DNA of 64,000 nucleotides from Cytophagales bacterium (GTDB taxonomy: Bacteria > Bacteroidota > Bacteroidia > Cytophagales > Bernardetiaceae), in the NCBI GenBank assembly GCA_013299045.1, contig JAAFJX010000006.1:117505-181504 (forward strand), written 5' to 3'. The position numbers and the translations under genes are program-made. This document shows, one piece after another, positions 53,730-62,707 of the stretch (the stretch's first letter is position 1; every line of letters starts with the position of its first letter). The notes under the pieces are model-generated. The model had not been told where the DNA came from. It searched no databases and was given only the letters and a program-made list of their open reading frames with translations.

Positions 53730-54599
53730 ATGCTTCGCATAACCAGTCAATTCTTATTCTGTTTCGTTTGTGCTATATTTTTATTCTCTTGTACCAAAGA
53801 AAACAAGACGAACCCTACTAGCAACGCCAAGTTGGTGTTTAAATTCAAATTAGACCCTACCCAAGAACGCTTGAACAATATTGGTGTTCCTGCCAGTATG
53901 CCTTCAGGAAATGCAGGGCAGAATCCTGCATTCAATGGAATCAGCGCACATTATTACGAATTAGGAAATACAGCCTTTACCCCACTAGGTAAAGGGGCAG
54001 TGCTCTACTGGGCTTCCGAAACAAATAAAGGAGGCGGAACAGCTATTGACTTTAGTAAATGCAAAGTGGTTAAGGAGGGCGAGGTTGCTTTAGAAGTGCC
54101 TCTAAAAGACATCAAAGCAGGCCGATACGAATACTTACGTGTATCTTTGGCCTACCAGAACTACGATATTAAGCTCAAATATGAAGATAAAATTTTGGAC
54201 GGTACACTGGCCTCTTTTATTGGCTTCAATAGCTATATTTCTTCTTTCAAAGTGAAGACCAAAGACTTAGCTGTTAATGCAAACAAAAAGCAGGGTTTTT
54301 GGGCCTTTGAGTCTGGCGCTGTGTTGCAGTCGGGTGAATCTGCTGGTACTACCACTGTGCCTAACCCACTTGCCAGCACCTCACCTATCCCTCCTGGCTC
54401 GTGTGTGGTAACGGCCGCTTTTGATAAGCCTATAGAAATTACCGGCACTGAAACCAAAAATATAGTCGTAACCATGTCGCTTTCTACCAATAATAGCTTT
54501 GAATGGAAAGACACCACCCCTGATAAATTATGGGAGCCACTCAAGGGCGAAGCGGTTGTGGATATGGGCATACGTGGCTTAAAACTATTTGTTGATTAA
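53730..54599 (+). CDS. Putative lipoprotein of unknown function
   Basis: The 289-residue product has a lipoprotein signal, AIFLFSC (Cys 21), so it is probably lipid-anchored in the periplasm or at the outer membrane. After a Asn/Thr-rich linker the body is rich in beta strands, for example KLVFKFKLDPTQERLNNIGV and GRYEYLRVSLAYQNYDIKLK. No family was recognised. It is followed after 52 bases by a TPR-SpoIIE gene on the same strand. Confidence 0.8.
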   Translation: MLRITSQFLFCFVCAIFLFSCTKENKTNPTSNAKLVFKFKLDPTQERLNNIGVPASMPSGNAGQNPAFNGISAHYYELGNTAFTPLGKGAVLYWASETNKGGGTAIDFSKCKVVKEGEVALEVPLKDIKAGRYEYLRVSLAYQNYDIKLKYEDKILDGTLASFIGFNSYISSFKVKTKDLAVNANKKQGFWAFESGAVLQSGESAGTTTVPNPLASTSPIPPGSCVVTAAFDKPIEITGTETKNIVVTMSLSTNNSFEWKDTTPDKLWEPLKGEAVVDMGIRGLKLFVD

Positions 54600-54651
54600 A
54601 AAAACAGAGGCTGATGGCCTAAAACTCATTTCTCTTGTAATTCCTAACTGA

Positions 54652-56772
54652 ATGCGGTGTTTTTTACTTATATCTTTTTGTATAGCACTGCTGGCTAGTA
54701 GTTCAGCTTCTGTCCTTGCCCAAAACAAAGCGGCGAAGGATAGCTTAGAGAACCTTTTGGAACAAACATCAGGCCATGAAAAGAAAGTGTTTCTGCTCTT
54801 GAAATTATCTGAGCTTCATCATGGCTCAGACAATCTAAAAGCGGCAGAATATGCACACACCGCATTGAATTTAGCCGAAGGCATTAATTCCGTGAACGCT
54901 AAAGCCAATGCACTCCTTTGGTTATCCTATGCTTACAGCGGCTTGGGTAAAGAGGACGAAGGCTTTGCCTACGGCATGAAAGCACTAGACTATTTCAAAA
55001 AAACAGGAGACAAGCGGCAAATTGTTATTTGTCAAAACTCACTGGCTGGAGTCTATGACCTATCTGGTAATTATGACAAAGCCACAGAACTCTGGCTTGA
55101 GGCGCTAAGGGGAGCTGAGAATATTAAAAATGATACGCTAATTGCCAAATTGTGCAACAATGTAGGGCAAGTACAAGCGCGGAATGAGAAGCATAATGCT
55201 GCGATAAAATATTATGAAAGAGCCGCAAAAATTTTTGGTAGAATGCCAGACCGCGTCTATGAAGCCTGTGTTATCAAAAGTAATTTGGCCGCCTCATACA
55301 TGAGTCTCCAAAAGTATGATGTGGCGCTTCTTACTTTCCGCGAATTAGAAAAAGTTGCGCAGGTCAAAGAAAAAAACGGATTTATAGGCACCGTTTATAC
55401 AAATATTGCTCGGGTGGAAGCCTACAAAGATAACCATGAAGAATCGCTCAAGTATTTTGATATGGCCATCAGTACCTTTGAGTCCATGGATGACTTTGTG
55501 GGTATGTGTGAATTATTGACTGATAAAGGGGAGTTACTCAGTAAACTAAAACGCGACGACGAGGCCTTAGCTGCCATTGAACGCGCGAAAGACCTCTCAA
55601 AATACACGGACAATAGACTCTCTATTAGGCGTGTTCATGAAGCCCTTTCTCAATATTATTCCGAACGCAAAAATTATGCTGAAGCCTACAAAAACCTTGA
55701 AAGATATGTCATTTTGAACGATTCCATTTTTACTATTGAAAAAAACAATGCCATGGCTGAAATGGCTATACGCTATAATGTAGAAAAAACGGAACAGAGT
55801 ATCAAAGAACAAGACCTCTTACTCGCCAACAAAGACCAGATATTGAAACAGCAAAAAACTATCATTATTGGTTTTGCTATTTTTCTTGTTCTTATTCTTG
55901 TTTTGGCAGTTTTGATGTATAGGAATATTCGCGAGAAAAGGAAACTCTATAAAGATTTACAAAATACTAATAACGAGATGTTGCTTCAAAAAGACCGTAT
56001 AGCGCATCAAAGCAAGCAGATAACAGACAGCATACGTTGCGCCAACCAGATACAAGAAGCTATTTTGCCTACCGAAAAGCATATAAGAGATTATTTTGCA
56101 GATGCCTTCCTTGTATATATGCCCAAGGACATCGTTTCAGGCGATTTTTATTGGTTCAGCGTGGTCGGAAAAAGCCGTCTGATAGCTGTGGCCGACTGCA
56201 CTGGGCATGGCGTACCAGGTGCACTTATGTCCGCTATTGCCAATACCATTCTGCAAGATATTGTAAACCAAGAAGGTATAACAAATCCCTCACAAATATT
56301 AAGGCTTTTGGATAACGCCTACAGAAAATTATTGAACCAAGATGCCTCTGCTAACAACGATGTTATTGATATAGTACTTTGTAATATTGAAGTTGCTGAA
56401 AATCAAAAATATAAGGTACAATTTGCAGGTGCGGCTCGCCCTTTTGTTTACACGACTAACGGGCAGATACGGCTTGTGAAAGGCGACTCACAGTCGCTTG
56501 GTGGGCGCGAAACGAAACACCGCCCAGTATATGCCATGAGCGAAGTTGTTTTGAATAAAGGCGACAATATTTACCTTTTTAGCGATGGTTTTGGAGACCA
56601 GTTTTCTCCTCAAAGGCAAAAATTTTCTAGTAGAAAACTCGTAGATTTGCTTTACGCACACCATAACCTAGACCACAGCGCCCAAAAGGCCAGTGTACTT
56701 GACGCATTAAAAACACATCGTGGCGACGCACAGCAAATTGATGATATTACCGTTTTGGGCGTAATGCTTTAA
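54652..56772 (+). CDS. TPR-transmembrane-SpoIIE phosphatase receptor
   Basis: The 706-residue protein has a signal peptide (to about residue 23), about seven TPRs outside the inner membrane (about 35-370), a membrane helix near residues 404-424, a coiled coil with the IRCANQIQEAILP hinge, and a SpoIIE-type PP2C phosphatase at the C-terminus. Motifs: DIVSGDFYWF, VADCTGHGVPGALM, FSDGFGDQFS and QIDDITVLGV. It is a one-protein receptor of histidine-kinase-like layout in which a periplasmic TPR region controls a cytoplasmic phosphatase. The stop overlaps that of rlmD by four bases. Confidence 0.93.
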   Translation: MRCFLLISFCIALLASSSASVLAQNKAAKDSLENLLEQTSGHEKKVFLLLKLSELHHGSDNLKAAEYAHTALNLAEGINSVNAKANALLWLSYAYSGLGKEDEGFAYGMKALDYFKKTGDKRQIVICQNSLAGVYDLSGNYDKATELWLEALRGAENIKNDTLIAKLCNNVGQVQARNEKHNAAIKYYERAAKIFGRMPDRVYEACVIKSNLAASYMSLQKYDVALLTFRELEKVAQVKEKNGFIGTVYTNIARVEAYKDNHEESLKYFDMAISTFESMDDFVGMCELLTDKGELLSKLKRDDEALAAIERAKDLSKYTDNRLSIRRVHEALSQYYSERKNYAEAYKNLERYVILNDSIFTIEKNNAMAEMAIRYNVEKTEQSIKEQDLLLANKDQILKQQKTIIIGFAIFLVLILVLAVLMYRNIREKRKLYKDLQNTNNEMLLQKDRIAHQSKQITDSIRCANQIQEAILPTEKHIRDYFADAFLVYMPKDIVSGDFYWFSVVGKSRLIAVADCTGHGVPGALMSAIANTILQDIVNQEGITNPSQILRLLDNAYRKLLNQDASANNDVIDIVLCNIEVAENQKYKVQFAGAARPFVYTTNGQIRLVKGDSQSLGGRETKHRPVYAMSEVVLNKGDNIYLFSDGFGDQFSPQRQKFSSRKLVDLLYAHHNLDHSAQKASVLDALKTHRGDAQQIDDITVLGVML

Positions 56773-58193
56773 AGACTACGTAGTTCCAAACGAACAATAT
56801 TCTCTACATGAGGCGTTTGTGGGAACATATCAACAGGCTGAACGGCCGTAACTTCGTAGTGAGCGTCCAGTAACGCCAAATCTCGCGCCTGAGTAGCCGG
56901 ATTACAACTAACATACACAATTCGCTCGGGGCGCAGTGCTATGAGCTTAGCCACAACGTCTGGGTGCATTCCGTTACGCGGTGGGTCAGTAATGACTAAG
57001 TTGGGCTTACCGTACTTTTCTATAAAGCTATCGTTCAAGGTTTTGGCCATGTCGCCTACTTCAAAAAACGCATTCTTGATGCCGTTCAATTCTGCATTAA
57101 CTTTGGCATCTTCAATGGCATCTGCTACATATTCAATCCCTACGATGCGTTTAACGTGTGCAGCCAAAAACAGCGCTATCGTTCCTGTACCTGTGTATAA
57201 GTCATATACCTTGTCATCACTTTGCAAACCAGCAAGTTCTCTTACTTTTGAATAGAGTCTGTAAGCCTGCTTTGCATTGGTCTGAAAGAAGGACTTTGGG
57301 CTAACTCTGAACACCAAATTTTCCATTTGTTCGCTGATGTAAGGCTTTCCTGCATAACAAATAATGGTTTGGTCTTGGTAGGTGTCGTTTTTTTTAGTAT
57401 TGACGAGGTAGTTCAAGGAAGTTACGTCAGGAAACCTTTCCTTCAAAAAACCCATGACAGCCTCAATTAGGGCATTATCTTGCTCTCCAAATTGCACAAT
57501 GAGCATTTGTTCATCATTGACGCTCTGTCGGATTACGAGCGTACGCAGAAGCCCTGTGTGTGTACGAATATCATAGAATGGAATCTGTTTGGCCAGGGCA
57601 AACGCTCTTAGCGCGTTCAAAACACTGTTTGAAAAATCGGACTGCAAATGACAAGCCTTGATATCCAAAACGCGGTCGTAACGCTGTGGTACATGAAAAC
57701 CCAATGCCAAACGGCCTAGTTCGTCAAAGTTTTCGGTTGTCTTTACTTCTGCATCTGTCAGCCAGCGCTGTGTAGAAAAGGTAAATTCTAGTTTATTGCG
57801 GTAGAAATAGTGCTTTTCTGAACCCATAATTGGATTGATAGGGGGGAGTTGCACCTTACCTAAGCGCTCTAAGTTATCAATAACCTGCTTTTGCTTAAAC
57901 TTTAACTGGTCTTCGTAAGAAAGATGCTGCCATTTGCAACCTCCACATACGCCATAATGCTCGCAGGCAGGTGCTACCCGCAAAGCAGATTTTTGATGAA
58001 AATTAATGGGTTCGGCTTCCGAAAAACGACGGTGCTGTTTAACTATTCGCACATCTACCACATCGCCAGGAGCAGCGTAGCGGACAAAGATTACCTTACC
58101 TTCTGGAGTTTTAGCCACACAAAAACCCTCTGAAGTTGCTTCTAAAATTTCTAAACACTCAATCGTTTGCGGCAAACGGTCTTTCTTTTTCAT
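56769..58193 (-). CDS. rlmD: 23S rRNA (uracil-C5)-methyltransferase RlmD
   Basis: The 474-residue enzyme methylates a uracil of 23S rRNA (U1939 in E. coli numbering) with S-adenosylmethionine. It has an N-terminal TRAM RNA-binding domain (GDVVDVRIVKQHRR), an iron-sulfur Cys cluster (CEHYGVCGGCKWQHL), the SAM motif DLYTGTGTIALFLA, DPPRNGMHPDV and the catalytic cysteine in YVSCNPATQARDL. In this phylum one RlmD/RlmC-like enzyme may cover more than one site. It is the last gene of a minus-strand run CHAT-modA-rlmD with 13 bases after modA. Confidence 0.96.
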   Translation of the reverse strand: MKKKDRLPQTIECLEILEATSEGFCVAKTPEGKVIFVRYAAPGDVVDVRIVKQHRRFSEAEPINFHQKSALRVAPACEHYGVCGGCKWQHLSYEDQLKFKQKQVIDNLERLGKVQLPPINPIMGSEKHYFYRNKLEFTFSTQRWLTDAEVKTTENFDELGRLALGFHVPQRYDRVLDIKACHLQSDFSNSVLNALRAFALAKQIPFYDIRTHTGLLRTLVIRQSVNDEQMLIVQFGEQDNALIEAVMGFLKERFPDVTSLNYLVNTKKNDTYQDQTIICYAGKPYISEQMENLVFRVSPKSFFQTNAKQAYRLYSKVRELAGLQSDDKVYDLYTGTGTIALFLAAHVKRIVGIEYVADAIEDAKVNAELNGIKNAFFEVGDMAKTLNDSFIEKYGKPNLVITDPPRNGMHPDVVAKLIALRPERIVYVSCNPATQARDLALLDAHYEVTAVQPVDMFPQTPHVENIVRLELRSL

Positions 58194-58206
58194 AAAAGTT
58201 AAGGGG

Positions 58207-58947
58207 CTAAATATTCTTAATCAAATAATTAAAATGCTTATGACGAATTAGAGAATCTAAATAAAGAGTTTCTTTTTTTTTATTTAGAGTTAATATATAA
58301 TAATTGATACAGTATTTTTTTTCTGATATAGCATAATAACTTTTTAAATTATTCTTTTCTAAGTTACTCTTTAAATGATAGGCTGTAATAGCAACAGAGT
58401 TTTTAGAATTGTTATATAAATGTAAAACTTGATGTGCTGATTCTGCATAAATAAACTTTGATTTTAATTTATCATAAATTTTTTTATCTTTTAATATCTT
58501 TACAAATTTTTTACCATAAGGTGAAACTGTTTCTTTAGGAATAATAATGTTTTTAATTGAATCACTTAATAATATATTTAATGTTGAATCAAATAGAATA
58601 GTTAGATTAGAAAAAAGACCTAACTGGCTACTTAAAAAACAATGAGCATCTTGTTTTATATCAAGTTTCTTTTTTACATTTTGAACATAAAGACTGTCTG
58701 CCGAAACAAAAATATCTTGCGGCAAGCCATTCTGTATTTGCGTTGCTAGCATTCCAGAAGCCCCATAGGTGCAAAAAACCTCTATGTGCTTATCTGTAAG
58801 GCTTTTATCCAACATAATACTATCAAACAAATGCTTGAGTGAGGAGGCCACTGCAACGTTCAACTTACTAGGCGACGACTGCCCACAACTAAAAATAGCC
58901 AAACAGACGGCTAGAATAACAATGCTGGTGCTTTCATTGATGCGCAT
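58207..58947 (-). CDS. modA: ModA-like molybdate-binding lipoprotein, AT-rich
   Basis: The 246-residue protein has a lipoprotein signal (AIFSC) and matches ModA-type substrate-binding proteins: LNVAVASSLKHLFDSI and GASGMLATQIQNGLPQDIFV, then a C-terminal half with VSPYGKKFVKILKDKKIYDK. ModA delivers molybdate or tungstate to an ABC importer. No modB or modC gene is adjacent. The gene is much richer in A and T than its neighbours (stretches of 15-25 % GC between 58260 and 58720). It starts 21 bases after a TPR-CHAT gene and ends 13 bases before rlmD, so it probably shares their transcript. Confidence 0.8.
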   Translation of the reverse strand: MRINESTSIVILAVCLAIFSCGQSSPSKLNVAVASSLKHLFDSIMLDKSLTDKHIEVFCTYGASGMLATQIQNGLPQDIFVSADSLYVQNVKKKLDIKQDAHCFLSSQLGLFSNLTILFDSTLNILLSDSIKNIIIPKETVSPYGKKFVKILKDKKIYDKLKSKFIYAESAHQVLHLYNNSKNSVAITAYHLKSNLEKNNLKSYYAISEKKYCINYYILTLNKKKETLYLDSLIRHKHFNYLIKNI

Positions 58948-58968
58948 TTCTTTCTCAAACTATAATGA

Positions 58969-61900
58969 CTACTGGCCAAGCATAATAAAACCAGCCCAAT
59001 TGTGTGGATTAGCGCTTTCTCTGTTCTTGAGCATCTGGAGTTTGGCCTTATGAAGTGCGTCGCGATGAACAGGTGCGCCCTTTAGAAGATTGTTCGTGAG
59101 CGAACCTTTCATCAATAAATTTTTATAAAAATTAATCATAAGTTCAGAGGTAGATTCGTCTGCTACCTTCCAAAGACTCACCAACATATTTTTACAGCCT
59201 GTATAAAATAAAGCGCGACTAAGCCCCAAAACTCCCTCACCCTTAGAGATTTTACCCAAGCCAGTTTCGCAGGCACTCAGAACGACCAGGTCTGCTCGCA
59301 AATCCAAGTTGTATATTTCTCCCTGATAAAGCATAAAATCATAAGAGTTGTTTTTTTCTCTAGCAAAGGCAATACCCGAAAGTTCTGGCTTTTCTTCGTT
59401 CGTAAAGCCATGTGTAGCCAAATGAACATAACGATAATCTCGGAGAGACTCCGCCGTGAAATTAGATTTGGTTGCATCAATATCCATAAAAACACGCGAC
59501 GGATACTTCTTTTTATCAAACAAAGATTTAATAAAAGTAACCTCCTTGGCGCTGTATGGCAAGGTCTGTAAAGTGCCAAAAAAAGCCTCTTTCTGACTGT
59601 ATTTTGTATTACTTGCCGTTAGAAGCATGGTGTCGGCCTGAGTCTTTTGGAAAATTGGTGCTACTGCCAAAAGACCTTTTGGCGTTTTGGTAGTCTTTCG
59701 GCTTTGTGTTTGTGCAAAAAGAGTGGCAGAGTAGCTGTAGCTTATCTTATAGTTTTTGATGAGGTAAGGATACCTTTCATACGCCTCATATTCTTTCATT
59801 CTCACGTTTTCGGTGAGCAAAGCTTCAAAGGGTATTGTGTTGAGCTTGCCGTCCGGAATGACAAGCAATTTTTTGATACTTTTTGGTAAAGTATTTGGAA
59901 TTAGTTGATTATAAAGCGCATAAGCAGATTCAATGTACCCTTTCTGTGCATCAAAAACGATACCTTGCCGCAAACCTTCCACGTGAAAATCAAAAAAGTC
60001 ATTCTTGCGTTTGGTAACAATACTTTTACTGTCTTTTGTTATTTGGATGATGAAAATAGAACTGTCGCCCACAAAGTAATTCAGTACTGCTGTTTCGTCA
60101 TCAATTAGTTCAATGACTGAATCCAATTTGATGAAGTTCAATTCTTTTTTCAACTGATTATAAATTGGATACTTTGTTTTATATGTTTCCAAATGCAGTT
60201 TTAACTTTTCATTGCTAGCGAATAATTCATTCCATGTATCTTCTAATAAAACACCTTCTACCTTAACGGCCAAGTTACGTTTACATTCTTCTATTTTATT
60301 CTTTAGTTCTTTTTCTTTATTTATGTCTTCATTAGAAACTTTTGCTAATCTTTTAGTTTCTATATCTGAAAGAGCAGAAAGTAATAATCTGGATTTACTT
60401 TTTTCACAATAATAAAAAGCACGGTTTATATATTGAGCATCTTGCGTAGCTTTATAAAACAATGCAGCACATTGTACTAAACCTTCATTGATTCTTTTTT
60501 CTTGCTCGGTTAAAAGAATTTTATCTAAATTCTTCTCCATAGATAAACTAATAGACTGTACTAAAGTATCAGCAAGACTAAATGTTTTATAAGCAACTTC
60601 TAAGTCTTTGGTATCTCTTGAAAAATTAGAATAAACTTGTTGTAAAGCGTTTGCTTTTAGTATTAAACTTTGTAATAATATATTTCCATCATAGTATCTA
60701 AACAATGCGGGATTTGCAGAAACATTTATTTTATTAAAATCTCTTGTATTAGAAATAAGAGCTTTTTGATAATATTCTAATGCTTTATTAATTGAATTTG
60801 ATAGCATATACAAATTACCAATTTCATTCAAAGCACTAGCTACTTTTGGATGATTTTCTCCAAACAATGCATTATAAGTACGTAAAGCATTTTCTTGATA
60901 AACAAAAGCAGAATCAAATCTGTTATTGACGACAAAAACTTGTGCAATGCTTTGATAAGCCGAAGCAACGCTTATGTGTAAATCACCATAATACTTTTTT
61001 TCTATCAGTATTGCTTTATTTAAATATTCAAGTGCCAACTCATATACTTTCATTTTTTTATATACATTTCCTATATTCTGATAGGTTTTTGCAGTTTCAA
61101 TATTGTTGTTGCCGAGAAGGCCAACTCTTATTTCTAATGCCTTTTTGTAATAATCAAGAGCAGAATTATATTCTCGTTTGTACTCATAGACTTCGCCAAG
61201 GCTCATGTATGAACTTGCAATGATAGGATTTTTTTCTCCGTAATATTCTCTACGCAGTAAGAGCGCTTTCTGCAAATATTCCAGAGACACTTCATAGGCA
61301 TTTTTTAGCATATAAACGGAGCCAATCTGCTGATAGCAAAGCGCAATACTCGGGTGCTTCTCGCCGTAAGTGTTCTTGCGAAGTAAAAGGGCATCGTCTA
61401 AATATTTGAGAGCAAGGTCATAAAGTCCTTTGTCGCGATAGACAGTTCCTAAATGCTGATAAGAATTGGCTACTTCGGGGTGCTTATTGCCATGCAGATT
61501 GATTCTAATGTCTAATGACTCTTGGTAAAGAGCAAGCGCTTGGTCTAGTACGCCCAAGGCCTGATAGACGTTTGCAGCCACGTTGAGCGCATAAGCAGTT
61601 ATGGCGGTATGCTTCCCAAATAATTTTTCTTTGAGCTTAAGGGCTTCAAGGCAGTTCAACAAGGCATTGTCATAGTCGCCAAATTGAAAATACGCATTGG
61701 CTATATTGGTTCTAATAACAGCAGATTTGGGGTGCTTTTCACCAAAATATTTAAGAACAGTCTTGTCTGCACGGGCGTAATAGTCCAACGATAATTTGAA
61801 TTTACCCATTTGAGCATGGCAGTAAGCAATCTTATTGAGCACGTCCACGAGGTCTTCTTTGCTTTTAAACTTCAGTTTTTCGTGCATTTCAAAAGATTTG

Positions 61901-62559
61901 CCGAAGTAGTCTAGCGCGGATTCAAAATTAGAGTTCTTGAGATATATTTCAGCCAAAGCATAAAGCGTTCTTGCAGTTCGTATATGTACTTTACCGTATT
62001 GAACGGTGCTGTAATTGATTATTTTTTTGACGTATTCAGCCGCACGGTTCACTCTTTTGAGCTTAATATTGCAGTCTGCAATATCTTGGTAAACCCTTAA
62101 ATTACGTTCATCAATGCTTTTGGCTGCCACTATCAAAAAGCGCTCACAGTCCTCGAAAGCAGCTAAGGCGCTCTCGGTTTGGTCCATTGCACGATAGCTG
62201 CTGCCGAGCAGGGAGTAACAATCTGCTTGCAGGTTACGGTTTCGTACCTTAAATATCTGTATAGAATCCAGAATATTTTTACAGACTTCAGCGGCTGTTT
62301 TGTATTCTGAATTTACAAAATCATTGCTTGCACTCTCAAAGCGACACTCGATGAATTTAGGGTACATCTGCAACTCGCGGTAGTAGCGCGCTGCTGTAAA
62401 GAGATAATGGTTTGCTGCTTTGTAGTCTTTGAGGTCGCGGGCTTCGCGTGAGGAGAGAACAAACTGCCCTGCCAATTTGAGCTTAGTTTTGCGCGACTGT
62501 GCTTGTACGTTTACTGCAAATAAAGTACTTATAATCAAAGATATAAAAAAAAATTTCAT
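58969..62559 (-). CDS. Large secreted TPR-CHAT protein
   Basis: At 1,196 residues this is the largest CHAT protein in the window. It has a signal peptide ending AVNVQAQ, about twelve to fourteen TPRs between residues 40 and 640 (later ones at a 42-residue period, core VANSYQHLGTVYRDKGLYDL), a helical linker with FYCEKSKSRLLLSAL near 735, and a C-terminal CHAT domain with HLATHGFTNEE (His near 1047) and SACETGLGKISKGEG (Cys near 1097). Both catalytic residues are intact. The sequence is distinct from the other CHAT copies. Base composition is mosaic, AT-rich at about 60.1-61.1 kb. It heads a likely operon with modA and rlmD. Confidence 0.93.
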   Translation of the reverse strand: MKFFFISLIISTLFAVNVQAQSRKTKLKLAGQFVLSSREARDLKDYKAANHYLFTAARYYRELQMYPKFIECRFESASNDFVNSEYKTAAEVCKNILDSIQIFKVRNRNLQADCYSLLGSSYRAMDQTESALAAFEDCERFLIVAAKSIDERNLRVYQDIADCNIKLKRVNRAAEYVKKIINYSTVQYGKVHIRTARTLYALAEIYLKNSNFESALDYFGKSFEMHEKLKFKSKEDLVDVLNKIAYCHAQMGKFKLSLDYYARADKTVLKYFGEKHPKSAVIRTNIANAYFQFGDYDNALLNCLEALKLKEKLFGKHTAITAYALNVAANVYQALGVLDQALALYQESLDIRINLHGNKHPEVANSYQHLGTVYRDKGLYDLALKYLDDALLLRKNTYGEKHPSIALCYQQIGSVYMLKNAYEVSLEYLQKALLLRREYYGEKNPIIASSYMSLGEVYEYKREYNSALDYYKKALEIRVGLLGNNNIETAKTYQNIGNVYKKMKVYELALEYLNKAILIEKKYYGDLHISVASAYQSIAQVFVVNNRFDSAFVYQENALRTYNALFGENHPKVASALNEIGNLYMLSNSINKALEYYQKALISNTRDFNKINVSANPALFRYYDGNILLQSLILKANALQQVYSNFSRDTKDLEVAYKTFSLADTLVQSISLSMEKNLDKILLTEQEKRINEGLVQCAALFYKATQDAQYINRAFYYCEKSKSRLLLSALSDIETKRLAKVSNEDINKEKELKNKIEECKRNLAVKVEGVLLEDTWNELFASNEKLKLHLETYKTKYPIYNQLKKELNFIKLDSVIELIDDETAVLNYFVGDSSIFIIQITKDSKSIVTKRKNDFFDFHVEGLRQGIVFDAQKGYIESAYALYNQLIPNTLPKSIKKLLVIPDGKLNTIPFEALLTENVRMKEYEAYERYPYLIKNYKISYSYSATLFAQTQSRKTTKTPKGLLAVAPIFQKTQADTMLLTASNTKYSQKEAFFGTLQTLPYSAKEVTFIKSLFDKKKYPSRVFMDIDATKSNFTAESLRDYRYVHLATHGFTNEEKPELSGIAFAREKNNSYDFMLYQGEIYNLDLRADLVVLSACETGLGKISKGEGVLGLSRALFYTGCKNMLVSLWKVADESTSELMINFYKNLLMKGSLTNNLLKGAPVHRDALHKAKLQMLKNRESANPHNWAGFIMLGQ

Positions 62560-62616
62560 ATTTTTATGATTGGTTTATTTGCTCAAAGTGAAAGAAAACA
62601 TAGCGCATTAAGTAGG

Positions 62617-62647
62617 CAAAATTAGAAAACTTTGGCAACTTAACAAA
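62617..62647 (-). promoter_or_regulatory. Promoter of the CHAT-modA-rlmD unit
   Basis: On the minus strand TTTG (62644-62647), 19-base gap and TAATTTTG (62617-62624) match the Bacteroidota consensus. It lies about 58 bases before the CHAT ATG. Confidence 0.7.
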
Positions 62648-62707
62648 AAAAGAGCGTGCATTGTTTTGACACCGAAAGACTAATACAACAAACTGACTCT
62701 GGCGCGC

